Source: Shewanella benthica KT99 (GTDB lineage: Bacteria; Pseudomonadota; Gammaproteobacteria; Enterobacterales; Shewanellaceae). From it: a DNA stretch of 64,000 nt. Every line of letters starts with the position of its first letter. Position 1 is the first letter of the stretch. The stretch is from positions 1 to 64,000 of the forward strand of contig NZ_ABIC01000010.1 of the NCBI RefSeq assembly GCF_000172075.1, read 5' to 3'. Positions 31,855 to 42,839 of this stretch are shown here, piece by piece. The notes beneath the pieces were generated by a model that worked only from the letters and a program-made list of their open reading frames with translations, ran no database searches and was not told the DNA's origin. Position numbers and translations under genes: made by a program.

Positions 31855-33081
31855 TTACTGATGAATCAGATGTCCTGCCTTCACTACCTCAAGGCAAGCC
31901 CCCGCCCCATAGGTATAGGACAGCTCTGCCGGTGTGGTAATATCCCATAGACAGAAATCTGCCTGCATACCGATTTCTAACACACCTACCTTATCCTCAA
32001 TACCTAAGGCTTTGGCAGCATTGCGCGTCATGCCCGCAAGCGCTTCTTCCGGTGTTAAGCGGAACAAGGTACAACCCATGTTGAGCATCAACAGGCTAGA
32101 GCAAAGTGGAGAGGACCCCGGGTTATAATCGCTGGCCAATACCATAGGGACTTTATGTTTGCGCAGCAGCTCGATAGGTGGCATCTGGGTTTCACGCAGG
32201 AAGTAGAAGGCGCCGGGTAGCAAGGTGGCGCAGGTGCCGCTCTTACTCAGGGCGATAATGCCATCTTCGTCCAGATACTCGATATGATCCACCGACTTGG
32301 CGCCCAGCTTGGCCGCCATGGCTGAGCCGCCTAAGTTTGATAGCTGCTCGGCGTGGAGCTTGATATCCAGGCCGGCTTTTTTCGCGGCGCTCAGCACCCG
32401 CTCAGTCTGTTCGACGCTGAAGGCGATATTTTCACAGAACACATCGACGGCGTCGGCCAATCCAGCTTCGATGACCGCGGGTAACATCTCATTGATGACC
32501 AGATCAACATAGCCCTCAACATCATCTTTATATTTAGGCGGGATGGCGTGTGCGCCGAGGAAGGTGGTTTTCACGTCTACGTGATGATGCTTGCCGAGTT
32601 CACGGGCCACACGCAGTAATTTGAGTTCCGTTGCGGTATCCAGGCCATAGCCAGATTTTATCTCGACCGTGGTGACACCCTCTTTGGCCAGGGCGTTGAG
32701 GCGCTTGCGGCCTAGCTCGAACAACTCGGCCTCACTGGCTTCGCGGCAGGCCTTAACTGTCGAGATTATACCACCGCCGCTACGGGCTATCTCTTCATAG
32801 CTGGCACCCTGGAGGCGGAGCTCAAATTCGTTGGCTCGGCTACCGGCAAATACTAGATGAGTGTGGGCGTCGATAAGACCCGGGGTTATCCAGCCGCCCT
32901 TGCCTCTGTAAACCGGCGTTGACAAAACATCAAACTCAGGCAGCTCAGAACGTGGCCCAACCCAGACGATCTTGCCCTCTTTTACTGCTATGGCTGCATC
33001 TGTTATTGCTCCATAAGGCGCTGAAACAGAAGGAGACATAGTCGCTACATTGACGTCAATCCAGACATGATCCCAAGACAT
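31855..33081 (-). CDS. hutI: Imidazolonepropionase
   Basis: 408 residues, an amidohydrolase. It opens imidazolonepropionate to N-formimino-glutamate, the third step of histidine degradation. Metal ligands are visible as His in [11 protein letters not shown], His in FLGAHAIP and in IKLHAEQ, and Asp in LASDYNPG. It is divergent from hutC and hutUH, with a HutC-type operator upstream. Confidence 0.96.
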   Translation of the reverse strand: MSWDHVWIDVNVATMSPSVSAPYGAITDAAIAVKEGKIVWVGPRSELPEFDVLSTPVYRGKGGWITPGLIDAHTHLVFAGSRANEFELRLQGASYEEIARSGGGIISTVKACREASEAELFELGRKRLNALAKEGVTTVEIKSGYGLDTATELKLLRVARELGKHHHVDVKTTFLGAHAIPPKYKDDVEGYVDLVINEMLPAVIEAGLADAVDVFCENIAFSVEQTERVLSAAKKAGLDIKLHAEQLSNLGGSAMAAKLGAKSVDHIEYLDEDGIIALSKSGTCATLLPGAFYFLRETQMPPIELLRKHKVPMVLASDYNPGSSPLCSSLLMLNMGCTLFRLTPEEALAGMTRNAAKALGIEDKVGVLEIGMQADFCLWDITTPAELSYTYGAGACLEVVKAGHLIHQ

Positions 33082-33148
33082 AATTTTTCCTCACTTTTGC
33101 AGTGTTGTTATTCTTGCTGAAATAAAAGTGTGATCCAGCTTGTATTTA

Positions 33149-33162
33149 CTTGTATATACAAG
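33149..33162. promoter_or_regulatory. Candidate HutC operator between hutI and hutC
   Basis: CTTGTATATACAAG is a perfect 14-bp palindrome in the hutI-hutC gap. It matches the TTGTATATACAA-type sites bound by HutC repressors, and a related site precedes hutU. Confidence 0.75.
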
Positions 33163-33275
33163 CTAGGATTATAGCGGTAATTTTAATCGTTTGAAAAGCA
33201 TTATTGATCGAAGACAAGTTCCTAGATTCTAGAACCTAGGTGCTAATATCGCAACATTCAGATTTAAGGATAGGT

Positions 33276-33977
33276 ATGGCGACGCCCAAGTTTGCAGAGA
33301 TTAAACAGTATATTTTAGCCCGTATCGAATCTGGTGAGTGGGAGGAGCATAGTCGTGTTCCTTCGGAGAACCAGATGGCTGAGCTGTTTGAATGCAGCCG
33401 TATGACGGCCCGCCGTGCATTGACTGAACTCACCGACGATGGCGTACTCGAGCGCTCTCAAGGCTTAGGCACCTTTGTTGCCGAGTTCAAGTCCCAGTCT
33501 TCCATGATGGCGATTCGTAACATTGCCGATGAGATCAAAGACAGGGGCCATGGTTATAGCGTCAAGCAGCTTGAGCTCACCGAGATTGAAGCCATCGCGC
33601 CTATTGCCATTGCCCTAGGATTAGAGACCGGCAGTCCTGTCTACTACTCGGTATTAGTGCATTGCGAGCAGGGTATTCCCCTACAGCTTGAGGAGCGTTT
33701 CGTTAACCCTAAGCTTATTCCAGATTATCTGCTGCAGGATTTTTCTGTGCAGACACCCCACGAATACCTGTCTCTGGTGGCGCCTCTCACCGAGGCGAGA
33801 CACACATTAGAGGCCGTGGTGGCCAATAAGTATAATCAACAACAGCTGCAGATTGAGGCGAGTGAACCTTGCTTGCAGATCCTGCGTCGTACCTGGTCAC
33901 GCAAAGGTGTGGTGAGTTACGCCAGATTAATTCATCCGGGCAGCAGATTTAGATTAGGTGGTCATCTGACGTTCTAA
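33276..33977 (+). CDS. hutC: Histidine utilization repressor HutC (GntR family)
   Basis: 233 residues: a GntR winged helix (about 5-70; PSENQMAELFECSRMTARRAL) and a UTRA ligand domain (about 90-230; HTLEAVVANK, HPGSRFRLGGHL), which senses urocanate in characterised HutC proteins. The ATG at 33276, 4 nt after TTAAGGATAGGT, is preferred over the upstream in-frame start at 33240. It probably represses hutI, itself and hutUH through the palindromes at 33149 and 34204. Confidence 0.93.
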   Translation: MATPKFAEIKQYILARIESGEWEEHSRVPSENQMAELFECSRMTARRALTELTDDGVLERSQGLGTFVAEFKSQSSMMAIRNIADEIKDRGHGYSVKQLELTEIEAIAPIAIALGLETGSPVYYSVLVHCEQGIPLQLEERFVNPKLIPDYLLQDFSVQTPHEYLSLVAPLTEARHTLEAVVANKYNQQQLQIEASEPCLQILRRTWSRKGVVSYARLIHPGSRFRLGGHLTF

Positions 33978-34030
33978 AAATCGATCTGCTGCGCATGTCG
34001 ATGAATGCCACTGCGTGGCGAAGGGAAAAA

Positions 34031-34177
34031 TTAACTGGGTAAGAGCGTTCACAATTAAGCTGGATACAGCAAGATTAAAGCCGGTATATTCGATTAATGC
34101 TATTTGGTGGGGCTGAGTAGTGGTGAATAAGTTAACTGGGTAAGAGCGTTAACAATAAAGTGGATAGGGCAAGATTG
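34031..34177 (+). repeat. Pair of 46-nt direct repeats in the hutC-hutU gap
   Basis: TTAACTGGGTAAGAGCGTT and the following 27 nt occur at 34031-34077 and, with few changes, at 34132-34177 (offset 101). The gap 33978-34304 contains no credible gene. Confidence 0.65.
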
Positions 34178-34203
34178 ATTAGCTGACTTAAAGTGAAATG
34201 AAG

Positions 34204-34216
34204 ATGTATATACAAG
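34204..34216. promoter_or_regulatory. Candidate HutC operator upstream of hutU
   Basis: ATGTATATACAAG shares the TGTATATACA core and right arm of the perfect site at 33149. It lies about 90 nt before the hutU start. Confidence 0.65.
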
Positions 34217-34304
34217 TAAAAGAAAAAATAAACGGAATCAAATATAAGCAAAGCTCTCTATAAGAGCAATTAAGAACAAGCAAATTGAAAAGAGGTTTTT
34301 CGAA

Positions 34305-36005
34305 ATGGATAAGAGACACGATCCAAGCCGTCGCATAATCGCACCACACGGCAGCAAACTAAGTTGTAAGAGCTGGATGACAGAAGCGCCTATGCGTATG
34401 TTGATGAACAACCTGCACCCGGATGTTGCCGAGCGCCCGGAAGATCTCGTGGTCTATGGCGGTATCGGCCGAGCTGCCCGTGATTGGCAGTGCTATGACA
34501 AGATCATCGAAGTTCTGCAGCGTCTGGAAGATGACGAGACCCTGATGGTGCAGTCTGGCAAGCCAGTTGGCGTGTTCAAGACTCACAGCAATGCACCACG
34601 GGTGATCATTGCTAACTCTAACCTGGTACCACACTGGGCAAACTGGGAACATTTCAACGAGCTGGATAAGAAAGGCTTGGCGATGTACGGCCAGATGACG
34701 GCGGGTTCTTGGATCTATATCGGCTCTCAGGGCATAATTCAGGGCACCTACGAGACGTTCGTCGCCATGGCTAAGCAACACTTCGGTGGTTCATCGGCGG
34801 GTAAGTGGATCTTGACCGGTGGCCTAGGGGGCATGGGCGGCGCTCAACCGCTAGCCGGCACTATGGCAGGGTATTCTGTATTGATCTGTGAAGTCGACGA
34901 GACCCGTATCGATTTCCGTATGCGTACTAAATATGTCGATAAGAAAGCCACCTCTCTCGATGAAGCACTCGCTATGATCGATGCGGCCAATGCGAGCGGT
35001 AAGCCGGTCTCAGTTGGTCTTCTCGCTAATGCGGCAGATGTGTTCGCCGAGTTGGTGGAACGTGGGGTTACCCCGGATGTGGTTACCGACCAAACCTCTG
35101 CACATGATCCATTAAACGGTTACTTGCCACAGGGGTGGACCCTGGAGCATGCGGCCGATATGCGTAACAAAGATGAAGCGGCTGTGGTTAAGGCGGCTAA
35201 GCAGTCTATGGCCGTTCAGGTTCGAGCCATGCTTGCCCTGCAGGCGGCCGGTGCCGCGACGACCGATTACGGCAACAACATACGTCAGATGGCATTCGAA
35301 GAAGGGGTTGAGAACGCATTCGACTTCCCGGGCTTCGTGCCAGCCTATGTACGTCCCCTGTTCTGCGAAGGCATAGGTCCTTTCCGTTGGGTGGCCCTAT
35401 CCGGTGATCCTGAAGACATCTATAAGACAGATGCCAAGGTGAAGGAGCTGATCCCGGATAACCCGCAACTGCATAACTGGTTAGACATGGCCCGCGAGCG
35501 TATCGCGTTTCAGGGCCTGCCGGCGCGTATCTGTTGGGTGGGTCTGAAAGATCGTGCCCGTCTGGCACTGGCATTCAACGAGATGGTTAAGAGTGGTGAG
35601 CTGTCAGCGCCCATCGTTATCGGCCGTGATCATTTAGATTCCGGCTCAGTAGCCAGCCCTAACCGTGAAACTGAATCTATGCTCGATGGCTCGGATGCGG
35701 TTTCCGATTGGCCCTTGATGAATGCGTTATTGAACACTGCAAGCGGCGCGACTTGGGTATCTCTGCATCACGGTGGTGGTGTGGGCATGGGCTTCAGCCA
35801 GCACTCGGGTGTGGTTATCGTTGCCGACGGCAGTGATGATGCTGCCGTGCGTCTCGAACGCGTATTATGGAATGATCCTGCGACTGGCGTTATGCGTCAT
35901 GCTGACGCCGGATATGATCTCGCTAAGAATTGTGCCAAAGAGCAAGGCCTTGACCTGCCAATGCTAGACACTCGCTCGAAAAAAACAGCTGAAGAAGGTA
36001 AGTAG
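34305..36005 (+). CDS. hutU: Urocanate hydratase
   Basis: 566 residues, usual length. It converts urocanate to imidazolonepropionate using tightly bound [43 protein letters not shown] and [15 protein letters not shown] are signature segments; Cys410-type catalysis is represented by [13 protein letters not shown]. hutH follows 2 nt after the stop, so the two are translationally coupled. AAGAGG precedes the start. Confidence 0.97.
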   Translation: MDKRHDPSRRIIAPHGSKLSCKSWMTEAPMRMLMNNLHPDVAERPEDLVVYGGIGRAARDWQCYDKIIEVLQRLEDDETLMVQSGKPVGVFKTHSNAPRVIIANSNLVPHWANWEHFNELDKKGLAMYGQMTAGSWIYIGSQGIIQGTYETFVAMAKQHFGGSSAGKWILTGGLGGMGGAQPLAGTMAGYSVLICEVDETRIDFRMRTKYVDKKATSLDEALAMIDAANASGKPVSVGLLANAADVFAELVERGVTPDVVTDQTSAHDPLNGYLPQGWTLEHAADMRNKDEAAVVKAAKQSMAVQVRAMLALQAAGAATTDYGNNIRQMAFEEGVENAFDFPGFVPAYVRPLFCEGIGPFRWVALSGDPEDIYKTDAKVKELIPDNPQLHNWLDMARERIAFQGLPARICWVGLKDRARLALAFNEMVKSGELSAPIVIGRDHLDSGSVASPNRETESMLDGSDAVSDWPLMNALLNTASGATWVSLHHGGGVGMGFSQHSGVVIVADGSDDAAVRLERVLWNDPATGVMRHADAGYDLAKNCAKEQGLDLPMLDTRSKKTAEEGK

Positions 36006-36007
36006 AA

Positions 36008-37540
36008 ATGAGCCATTTAGTATTAACCCCAGGAACCCTGACCCTTGCTCAAATTCGTGACATCAGTCGTGGCAAGGTCACCCTCGAACTGGCACAGAGC
36101 GCCATTGCCGGTATCAATATCAGCTCAGGCATAGTGCAGCAGATCTTAGATGAAGATCGCACCGTTTACGGTATCAACACAGGTTTTGGCCTGTTGGCTA
36201 ATACCAAAATTGCCGCCGAAGACCTGCAGTTACTGCAACGTTCTATCGTATTGTCACACGCCGCAGGTGTGGGCAAGTACATGCAGGACGCCACTGTGCG
36301 CCTGATGATGGTGCTTAAGATTAACTCCCTAAGTCGTGGCTTCTCTGGCATTCGACTCGAGGTGATCAACTTCCTTATCGCCTTGGTTAACGCCGAAGTT
36401 TACCCATGTGTACCTGAGAAAGGTTCCGTGGGGGCATCGGGTGATTTGGCGCCGCTATCACATATGAGTCTGTCGATACTCGGTGAAGGTGAGATGAGCC
36501 ATAAAGGGGAGATTATCACGGCTAAAGAAGGTCTAAAAATTGCTGGCCTCAAGCCAATCGAACTCGCCGCTAAAGAGGGGCTGGCACTACTTAACGGGAC
36601 TCAGGCATCGACGGCTATGGCGCTGGAAGGCCTGTTCAATGCCGAAGATCTGTTCGCGGCAAGTTCAGTTATCGGTGCCATGAGCGTCGAAGCGGCTATG
36701 GCTAGCCGTAGTCCATTCGATCAGCGCATTCATGCGGCTCGTGGCCAACTGGGCCAGATAGATTCTGCCGGTGTGTTCCGTCATCTGCTCGGTGAAGAGT
36801 CTGAGATTAGCTTAGATCACGCCAACTGTGAGAAGGTGCAAGACCCATACTCACTGCGTTGTCAGCCTCAGGTGCTGGGTGCTTGTCTGAGTCAAATTCG
36901 TCATGCGGCGGGTGTGCTTGAAGTCGAAGCGAACGGCGTGACAGATAATCCGTTAGTATTCCAGGATACGGGTGAGATTATTTCGGGTGGTAACTTCCAC
37001 GCCGAGCCAGTTGCCATGGCGGCGGATAATCTGGCGCTTGCCCTTGCCGAACTAGGTTCTATCGCCGAGCGTCGTATCGCTCTACTTATCGATCCTAACT
37101 TGTCTAAGCTGCCGCCTTTCTTAGTGGAAAATGGCGGGGTTAACTCAGGCTTTATGATCGCTCAGGTGACCGCCGCCGCATTGGCCTCAGAGAACAAGAC
37201 CTATGCCCATCCTGCATCGGTAGACAGCTTGCCGACATCGGCTAATCAGGAAGATCACGTCTCCATGGCGACCTTTGCGGCGCGTCGTTTGCGCTATATG
37301 TCAGAGAATACACGTGGTGTACTCGCCATCGAACTATTGGCTGCGGCACAGGGGCTGGATTTTCGTGCACCGCTACAGCCTAGTGCTGCAGTGGCTAAGG
37401 CCAAAGCAGAAATACGTGAGCTGGTGACCTATTACGATAAGGACAGGTTCTTCGCCCCGGATATTCAAGCATCGATAGATCTGCTAATGACAGCGAGCTT
37501 TAATACTTACTTACCAGCAGGTGTTTTGCCCAGTTTCTAA
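36008..37540 (+). CDS. hutH: Histidine ammonia-lyase
   Basis: 510 residues. It deaminates histidine to urocanate, the first step of the pathway. The autocatalytic MIO prosthetic group forms from Ala-Ser-Gly in [22 protein letters not shown] and [14 protein letters not shown] are further active-site motifs. It is the last gene of hutUH. Confidence 0.98.
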   Translation: MSHLVLTPGTLTLAQIRDISRGKVTLELAQSAIAGINISSGIVQQILDEDRTVYGINTGFGLLANTKIAAEDLQLLQRSIVLSHAAGVGKYMQDATVRLMMVLKINSLSRGFSGIRLEVINFLIALVNAEVYPCVPEKGSVGASGDLAPLSHMSLSILGEGEMSHKGEIITAKEGLKIAGLKPIELAAKEGLALLNGTQASTAMALEGLFNAEDLFAASSVIGAMSVEAAMASRSPFDQRIHAARGQLGQIDSAGVFRHLLGEESEISLDHANCEKVQDPYSLRCQPQVLGACLSQIRHAAGVLEVEANGVTDNPLVFQDTGEIISGGNFHAEPVAMAADNLALALAELGSIAERRIALLIDPNLSKLPPFLVENGGVNSGFMIAQVTAAALASENKTYAHPASVDSLPTSANQEDHVSMATFAARRLRYMSENTRGVLAIELLAAAQGLDFRAPLQPSAAVAKAKAEIRELVTYYDKDRFFAPDIQASIDLLMTASFNTYLPAGVLPSF

Positions 37541-37590
37541 TTAAATTGGGTGCCTAGATTCTAGTTCCTAGGCCCTAGAAATATCAAAGC

Positions 37591-37622
37591 CGGCGCATTT
37601 ATGCTCCGGCTTTTTATTTTTC
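37591..37622 (+). terminator. Terminator after hutH
   Basis: AAAGCCGG pairs with CCGGCTTT across a 12-nt loop and is followed by TTTATTTTT. Confidence 0.85.
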
Positions 37623-37681
37623 TGCATCTTTTATTAGAGGCCTAGGAACTGCTTTCCTCGTTCCTCGCACCTTCTCTAAGA

Positions 37682-38347
37682 TCACATTCTCGAATTCATC
37701 TCGCCTATCTTGAGGCTCATTAGTTGTTTAGTCCATTGGCTGGCATCTATGCCCTGGATCCAGAAGGTTCTGCTCTGTCGCTGCTCGCCTTTACGCAGGT
37801 AAGTATCTGGTGATCTGAAGATGGCTTTCCATACCTTGATCGTTTCTGTCTTGAGTTTTCTGCCTGAGTCATCGTAGAAGGTGATATCTATCTCTACCAT
37901 CACATAGTGTTCAGAGCTGGTGCTGGCTAAGTCGAAGGTGAGGCCTAGGCGACCATCGTCGTCCCATTCGCTGTTAGCAAGGGTCACTTTTACGCCTGAT
38001 TTGGCTGTCGATTTAAGTAATTCGGCCTGAGACATAGCGCTGGCTGTCATGGTTTGACTGTCAGCTTGAGTGGCTTTGCTCCCCGATGTACTCGCCATAT
38101 TGATAGTGCTTGTTGTATTTAGCGCAATACTTGTCACGGCTGTGGCAGCCTGGGTGCTTGTTTCGCTGGTTATGGCCGGCAGGGTTTCGAGAATAACGTA
38201 TTCCCAGGTGAAGTCGTCGTTAAGGCGGACCTTGGCACCATTCTCTAAGGTGACAGTGGCTAGTGTCTCGGTGGCCGCTATAGCTAAGCCGGGGAATAGA
38301 AATACTAGCAGGGCGAGTGAGCTTAAGAGCCCTAGACGTTTATGCAT
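37682..38347 (-). CDS. DUF3157-family secreted protein
   Basis: 221 residues with a signal peptide (cleavage near IAIAA). Then comes a conserved LENGAKVRLNDDFTWEYV strand segment, a Thr/Ser-rich low-complexity linker (about 60-110) and a C-terminal beta domain. It matches DUF3157, a periplasmic family of unknown function in marine gammaproteobacteria. The assignment rests on the N-terminal segment and layout. Confidence 0.7.
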   Translation of the reverse strand: MHKRLGLLSSLALLVFLFPGLAIAATETLATVTLENGAKVRLNDDFTWEYVILETLPAITSETSTQAATAVTSIALNTTSTINMASTSGSKATQADSQTMTASAMSQAELLKSTAKSGVKVTLANSEWDDDGRLGLTFDLASTSSEHYVMVEIDITFYDDSGRKLKTETIKVWKAIFRSPDTYLRKGEQRQSRTFWIQGIDASQWTKQLMSLKIGEMNSRM

Positions 38348-38701
38348 GGGAATGAACCTAATAAAGTGGATAGCTCTAGTCTATATCAATCGATTATAAA
38401 GGTGTGAGCTAGTTTTATATGGGATAGGTCAATTCTCGTGCCTAATAGGCATGAGCCTGTATGCTGGCAGTTATAAGAACCAGCATGATTAAATATTTTG
38501 TCATCTACATCATCCTATCTCTGACTTTAACTGTCGATTGTTGTTAAACTTTGTACAACAGTCAATGTTGGCTTTGAATAAATTCTTATAAAAGAAATAT
38601 TTGTGGTTTTATTGTTGTGTTTTTATATCGAAAACCATATTTGTGTTTGTTAAATGTAAGAGAGACCTTGTCGATATCGGTATTTCTAAGGGAAGTGAAT
38701 C

Positions 38702-39961
38702 GTGGATCAAGAAATCAGGTTACAGATTTCTCAGTGGTTATCTAACTGGGGCATTAATACTACGCCATCAGACAGCGTATCTACGTCTTTGATGGTCATT
38801 GTCAGTCTCGTTATTGCTATGCTGGCTTATCTGTTCGTTAAGCGTGGCGTAGTGCGGGCGATGAATATTATCATACAGAGGTCAAAAGTGAGTTGGGACG
38901 ATATCTTCATGCGCCATAAGGTGTTGGAGAATTTTGCTATTATAATTCCCGCTCTGGTACTCAGCATATTGATCCCTTTGGCATTGATTCAGTATGCATT
39001 CATGAGCAGCATGATTCATCGCGTCTTGAGTGTAACGATATTGGTTCTCCTGATACGTGCAGTGTATAGCTCATTAGATGCAGCCAATGAAATTGCAGAT
39101 GTTAATCTGGTGAGCCGCCGCCTTCCCATAAAGAGCTTCGTGCAACTGTTTAAACTGTTCCTCTTCTTTGTCGCGATCATAGTGTCTATATCGATACTGG
39201 CTAATCAGTCTCCAGTCTATTTCCTCAGTGGCTTAGGCGTGATGACGGGTTTGGTTATGTTGGTGTTCAGAGATACCATTCTCGGCTTCGTAGCCGGAAT
39301 TCAGCTGGCCGCTAACCGTATGGTCAGTCCGGGTGATTGGATTCAGATGGATAAGTATGGCGCCGACGGCTCGGTGGAAGAGGTTTCTTTGACTACGGTC
39401 AAGGTACGAAACTGGGACCAGACCATAACCATGATCCCCGCCTATGCACTGGTTTCCGATTCCTTCAAGAACTGGCGCGGTATGTCTGAGTCTGGTGGCC
39501 GCCGGATCAAGCGCTCGATACTCATAGATATTCATTCGATTCGCTTCCTCACCGAGGAGGATCAAGCGAGACTCGGTAAGATTAATCTATTGAAAAATTA
39601 CCTGGCGGAAAAATCTCAGGAACTCAATGAGTTTAATGGTCATGTCCAAGATGCGGATATGCCAGTCAACAGCCGTAAATTGACCAATATCGGTACTTTT
39701 AGGGCATATTTGAAGGCGTTCGTCGCTAATCACGACAGAATACGCCAAGACATGACCTTGCTGATTCGTCAACTAGCCTCGACAAAAGAGGGGGTGCCCA
39801 TCGAGATCTATGTCTTCACTAATGACACTCGCTGGACGGTTTATGAGGATATTCAGGGAGACATCTTCGATCATGTGTTAGCCATCTTGCCGGAATTTGG
39901 CCTGCAAGCATTCCAGGCTCCCACAGGATCGGATATTAGAAGTTTGCAAGGACAAAGTTAA
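38702..39961 (+). CDS. Mechanosensitive channel, MscS family (YbdG/MscM-like)
   Basis: 419 residues: four to five transmembrane helices in residues 20-200, then the MscS pore-lining and beta domains (FLSGLGVMTGLVMLVFRDTILGFVAGIQLAANRMVSPGDWIQM). The WDQTITMIPAYALVSDSFKNWRGMSESGGRRIKR segment is typical of the YbdG subfamily. It opens on membrane tension to release solutes. It starts with GTG, preceded by AAGGGA. Confidence 0.92.
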   Translation: MDQEIRLQISQWLSNWGINTTPSDSVSTSLMVIVSLVIAMLAYLFVKRGVVRAMNIIIQRSKVSWDDIFMRHKVLENFAIIIPALVLSILIPLALIQYAFMSSMIHRVLSVTILVLLIRAVYSSLDAANEIADVNLVSRRLPIKSFVQLFKLFLFFVAIIVSISILANQSPVYFLSGLGVMTGLVMLVFRDTILGFVAGIQLAANRMVSPGDWIQMDKYGADGSVEEVSLTTVKVRNWDQTITMIPAYALVSDSFKNWRGMSESGGRRIKRSILIDIHSIRFLTEEDQARLGKINLLKNYLAEKSQELNEFNGHVQDADMPVNSRKLTNIGTFRAYLKAFVANHDRIRQDMTLLIRQLASTKEGVPIEIYVFTNDTRWTVYEDIQGDIFDHVLAILPEFGLQAFQAPTGSDIRSLQGQS

Positions 39962-40230
39962 CAGATGCGAGCGTTAAGTTGACAGCTAAGAGTTGCAAGC
40001 CGTAAGTTTTAAGCTACGAGCTACGAGCTAGGGGATTGATGGTCGTTTGAATTTTCCAGAGTTAAGATTGGTTTCAAATCGTAACTCTGGATCCCGGCTA
40101 ACAGCATTGCCGGGATGACACACTATTTTTACTAAGTAGATAATCTCGGTCATTCAGATAATTTTGCGCGAAACTTGCAACTTTCTTAGCTTTGTCCTGA
40201 GCTTACCGCTTAAGACTTACAACTTTTCTG
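39962..40230. repeat. Intergenic repeat block with REP-like hairpin
   Basis: ATCCCGGC (40091-40098) pairs perfectly with GCCGGGAT (40109-40116). It is flanked by inverted AAGTTGCAAG-like tracts: AGCTAAGAGTTGCAAG at about 39983 and, reversed, CTTGCAACTTTCTTAGCT at about 40174. GAGCTAC is tandemly repeated near 40013-40030. No gene. Confidence 0.55.
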
Positions 40231-40236
40231 TTAAGG

Positions 40237-40863
40237 CTAGTTTTCCCTGGTAACTAATATCGCTGCGAGTGTGATAAACACGCCGCCGCTGGTTCTGTCG
40301 AACCAGTGTAGCTTATTACTGGTTCTGAGCGTTGGAGCCAGTACATTGGCCATGCTGGCGTAGAGCATCACAAAGCTGAAATCTACCACGGCCCAAGTTG
40401 TGGCTAAAATCGCCAATTGAGGCCCTTGTGGCGCCGACATGTCGATAAACTGCGGGAACAGGGCAGCGAAAAACAGCAGATCTTTTGGGTTGCTTATTCC
40501 CACCATAAAGGCCTGTTTGAACATCTGCTTAGGCGTGCCCTTGCTCTTGATATGTTGCAGGTCGAGGCCTTGGCCACTGGCTTTGGTAAGCAGTAGCTTT
40601 ATCCCCAAAAATATCAGATAGGCGGCGCCACAGTATTTTAATATGCTAAAACCATATTCGGTGGCACTCAGCAGTGCGCCCAGGCCTGCCGCAGATGCCA
40701 TCATCAAGATCAATGCCGAAGTCACACTACCGAAAGCAGTTGCCAAGCACCGAGTCTTACCATAATGCATGCCATGGCTCATGGACAGTACGGCCATGGT
40801 GCCTGGAGATATGGCGATGAGTAGTACGGCGAAAAAATAGAGTAACCAGGTATCAAAACTCAT
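40237..40863 (-). CDS. LysE/RhtB-family amino-acid exporter
   Basis: 208 residues with six predicted membrane helices. The family signature AISPGTMAVLSMSHGMHYGKTRCLATAFGS is near the N-terminus, and GISNPKDLLFFAALFPQF is the conserved middle motif. It exports amino acids or related compounds; the substrate is unknown. The start at MSFDTW (40863) is preferred to the upstream in-frame ATG at 40887. Confidence 0.88.
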   Translation of the reverse strand: MSFDTWLLYFFAVLLIAISPGTMAVLSMSHGMHYGKTRCLATAFGSVTSALILMMASAAGLGALLSATEYGFSILKYCGAAYLIFLGIKLLLTKASGQGLDLQHIKSKGTPKQMFKQAFMVGISNPKDLLFFAALFPQFIDMSAPQGPQLAILATTWAVVDFSFVMLYASMANVLAPTLRTSNKLHWFDRTSGGVFITLAAILVTREN

Positions 40864-40950
40864 TGAAATAACTCTGATAGAAACCAAGTGGCGGCACTAT
40901 AGCCGCCACTTGGTCAAACGACAAGCGATTAAGGTTTCACTAGTGTTTAT

Positions 40951-41514
40951 TTAGCGAGTAAAATCTGGAATCACCTTAGGGTGGCGTCCATTGATGGAAC
41001 GGTAGAAGCTGATAATTTTATCCATGTCCTGTTGCATATCATCCGTGGTCGGTACACCCTCTGGGATAATCACAGTCTTAATGCCAAAGTCTAATCCTAT
41101 GGTAACTATGGGAACGCCGGCTTTACGGGCAATATGGTAAAACCCTGTCTTCCAGCGTTTTACCGGGCTGCGAGTCCCTTCCGGCGCCAATGCCAGTGAG
41201 AAATTAGGATTTGATTGGTAGAGTTGGACCACTGCGTCTACCAAGTTATTGGATTTACTTCTATCTACCGGTGTTCCGCCGATGGCCTTAAAGAACCAGC
41301 CCCATGGAGGAATAAAAAGCTGATTTTTTCCGAGAAAATTAACCTTAGCACCCAATGCTCCGCGGGCTAATAAGCCGACGATGAAGTCCAAATTACTGGT
41401 GTGAGGGCCAAGGATAGCGATAAATTGGTGGTCCATAGGCAGTGAGCCAGAAATTTTCCAGCCCGATAATTTTAAGATGAACTTACAAAAATACTGAAAC
41501 ATAACTAAAGACAA
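40951..41514 (-). CDS. PlsC-like 1-acyl-glycerol-3-phosphate acyltransferase
   Basis: 187 residues. Acyltransferase block I is GPHTSNLDF, where the usual HX4D appears as H-T-S-N-L-D. The substrate-binding block is APEGTRSPVKRWKTGFYHIA. It probably acylates a lysophospholipid at the inner membrane. It is short, lacking the longer C-terminus of E. coli PlsC, as in many marine paralogues. Confidence 0.83.
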   Translation of the reverse strand: MSLVMFQYFCKFILKLSGWKISGSLPMDHQFIAILGPHTSNLDFIVGLLARGALGAKVNFLGKNQLFIPPWGWFFKAIGGTPVDRSKSNNLVDAVVQLYQSNPNFSLALAPEGTRSPVKRWKTGFYHIARKAGVPIVTIGLDFGIKTVIIPEGVPTTDDMQQDMDKIISFYRSINGRHPKVIPDFTR

Positions 41515-41623
41515 ATAATCCTGTTAATCAATCGAAGCCCTCAACAAATTAGCCACTGACTTTAAGACTTAACTCATTGAGTTAATATATACTATAGCCT
41601 ATCTCGTCTTTATGGAGAAAACC

Positions 41624-42046
41624 ATGTTTAAAAAAGGACTTACCACTCTATTAATACTATTGGCATTTAGTGCCTCAGCCGTGCCAACGGATGATATTGC
41701 GCATATATTGTCTGAGCAGGAGGCTGCATGGAACCGAGGTGATCTCGATGGCTACATGCAAGGCTATTGGAATAACGACAAGATGCGTTTCGTTTCAGGC
41801 AAGAAGTTTCGCTATGGCTGGGCTGAAACACTGGCGGCTTATAAGAAAAATTATCCTGATAAAGCGACCTTAGGCCAATTGAAATTCAGCATCATGGATA
41901 CCAAGATGTTGAGTAACTATGCCGCCATAGTGGTGGGACGTTGGGAGCTAACCCGAGCTAAAGATAAGCCTAACGGTGTGTTCACTCTGCTGGTTGAGAA
42001 AATAGATGACCGCTGGGTTATCACCCACGACCACACTTCAGATTAG
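41624..42046 (+). CDS. Secreted DUF4440/SnoaL-like (NTF2-fold) protein
   Basis: 140 residues: a signal peptide (MFKKGLTTLLILLAFSASAVP), then an NTF2-like domain with ILSEQEAAWNRGDLDGYMQGYW and WELTRAKDKPNGVFTLLVEKIDDRWVITHDHTS. Function is unknown; members include ketosteroid isomerase-like enzymes. The ATG at 41624, preceded by TGGAGAAA, is preferred to the in-frame ATG at 41612. Confidence 0.82.
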   Translation: MFKKGLTTLLILLAFSASAVPTDDIAHILSEQEAAWNRGDLDGYMQGYWNNDKMRFVSGKKFRYGWAETLAAYKKNYPDKATLGQLKFSIMDTKMLSNYAAIVVGRWELTRAKDKPNGVFTLLVEKIDDRWVITHDHTSD

Positions 42047-42076
42047 CCTTACCCTTACTTAGGGCCAGAGTCTCAA

Positions 42077-42839
42077 CTATTTGCTTATGATATGGAATTG
42101 CTGCCGTCCTAAGTTGCGGCCTTTGCCGTCATACCTCACTTCGACGAAGCGAGTATTACCCGAGTTATCCTGCAGTAAAATGCTGGTCGAGCGGGTGCCG
42201 TATTCCTCATGCTTAATATAGATAGATGAGAGTAGTCTTTCCCACTCCAAGCCTATGCCTGTCTCTGGCAGCTCAGAATCTTGGGCGCGAGTTTCATCCT
42301 TCATTATTGTTAGCAAAGCGTCTATATCGGGTTCCTCACCACTTGAAATCGACTCTTGTAGTGCCAGTGTCCCGCGAGCCATCTTGGGCCAGATGTCATC
42401 TAATGCTCCATTGCTTATGGAGTGGAACCCAGAATCTAGCTGGGTGAGAGAATTGGCGCTGCTGTTAAAGCAGTAGAGTTCGCTGACATCACCAAAGATC
42501 AGATTGAAAGGGTTGTAGTGGCTACTGTGATCACGCAACCAACTGGTGGTGATGGGACCTTGAGATCCGAGAGCCTTGAGTACTAACTCGCCGCGGCTTC
42601 TCATATCACTCTGTTGTCTCAAGGGGTCTCTTAAGTTAGTTAATGCCGCGAATTCGCCTCGTTTATTGATGCCAAGCCAAGTGCCCCCCCGCCTCCAGAT
42701 CTTTGCCGGCTAAGATCTCATTTTCTGGCGGCCAGAAGTGTACCTGCTCTGTGGGACTGTGATGAAATTCATCGCGATTAGCACAGACAATCAGCGGATA
42801 CTTAGTGTGCTTATTCAGCGCTATAAACAATATGCACAT
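42077..42839 (-). pseudogene. NRDE/TANGO2-family gene with a frameshift in a G7 run
   Basis: The first part (from 42839) reads MCILFIALNKHTKYPLIVCANRDEFHH, with the family's Cys2 and NRDE motif. It runs out of frame after LAGKDLEAGG. The second part resumes in another frame (about 42650 to 42077) with RQQSDMRSRGELVLKAL. On the coding strand the break is GAGGCGGGGGGGCAC. Six G's instead of seven would restore EAGGTWLGIN and a single ORF of about 253 codons. It may be a real frameshift, a phase-variable tract or a sequencing error. The family's function is unclear, with heme handling proposed. Confidence 0.85.
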
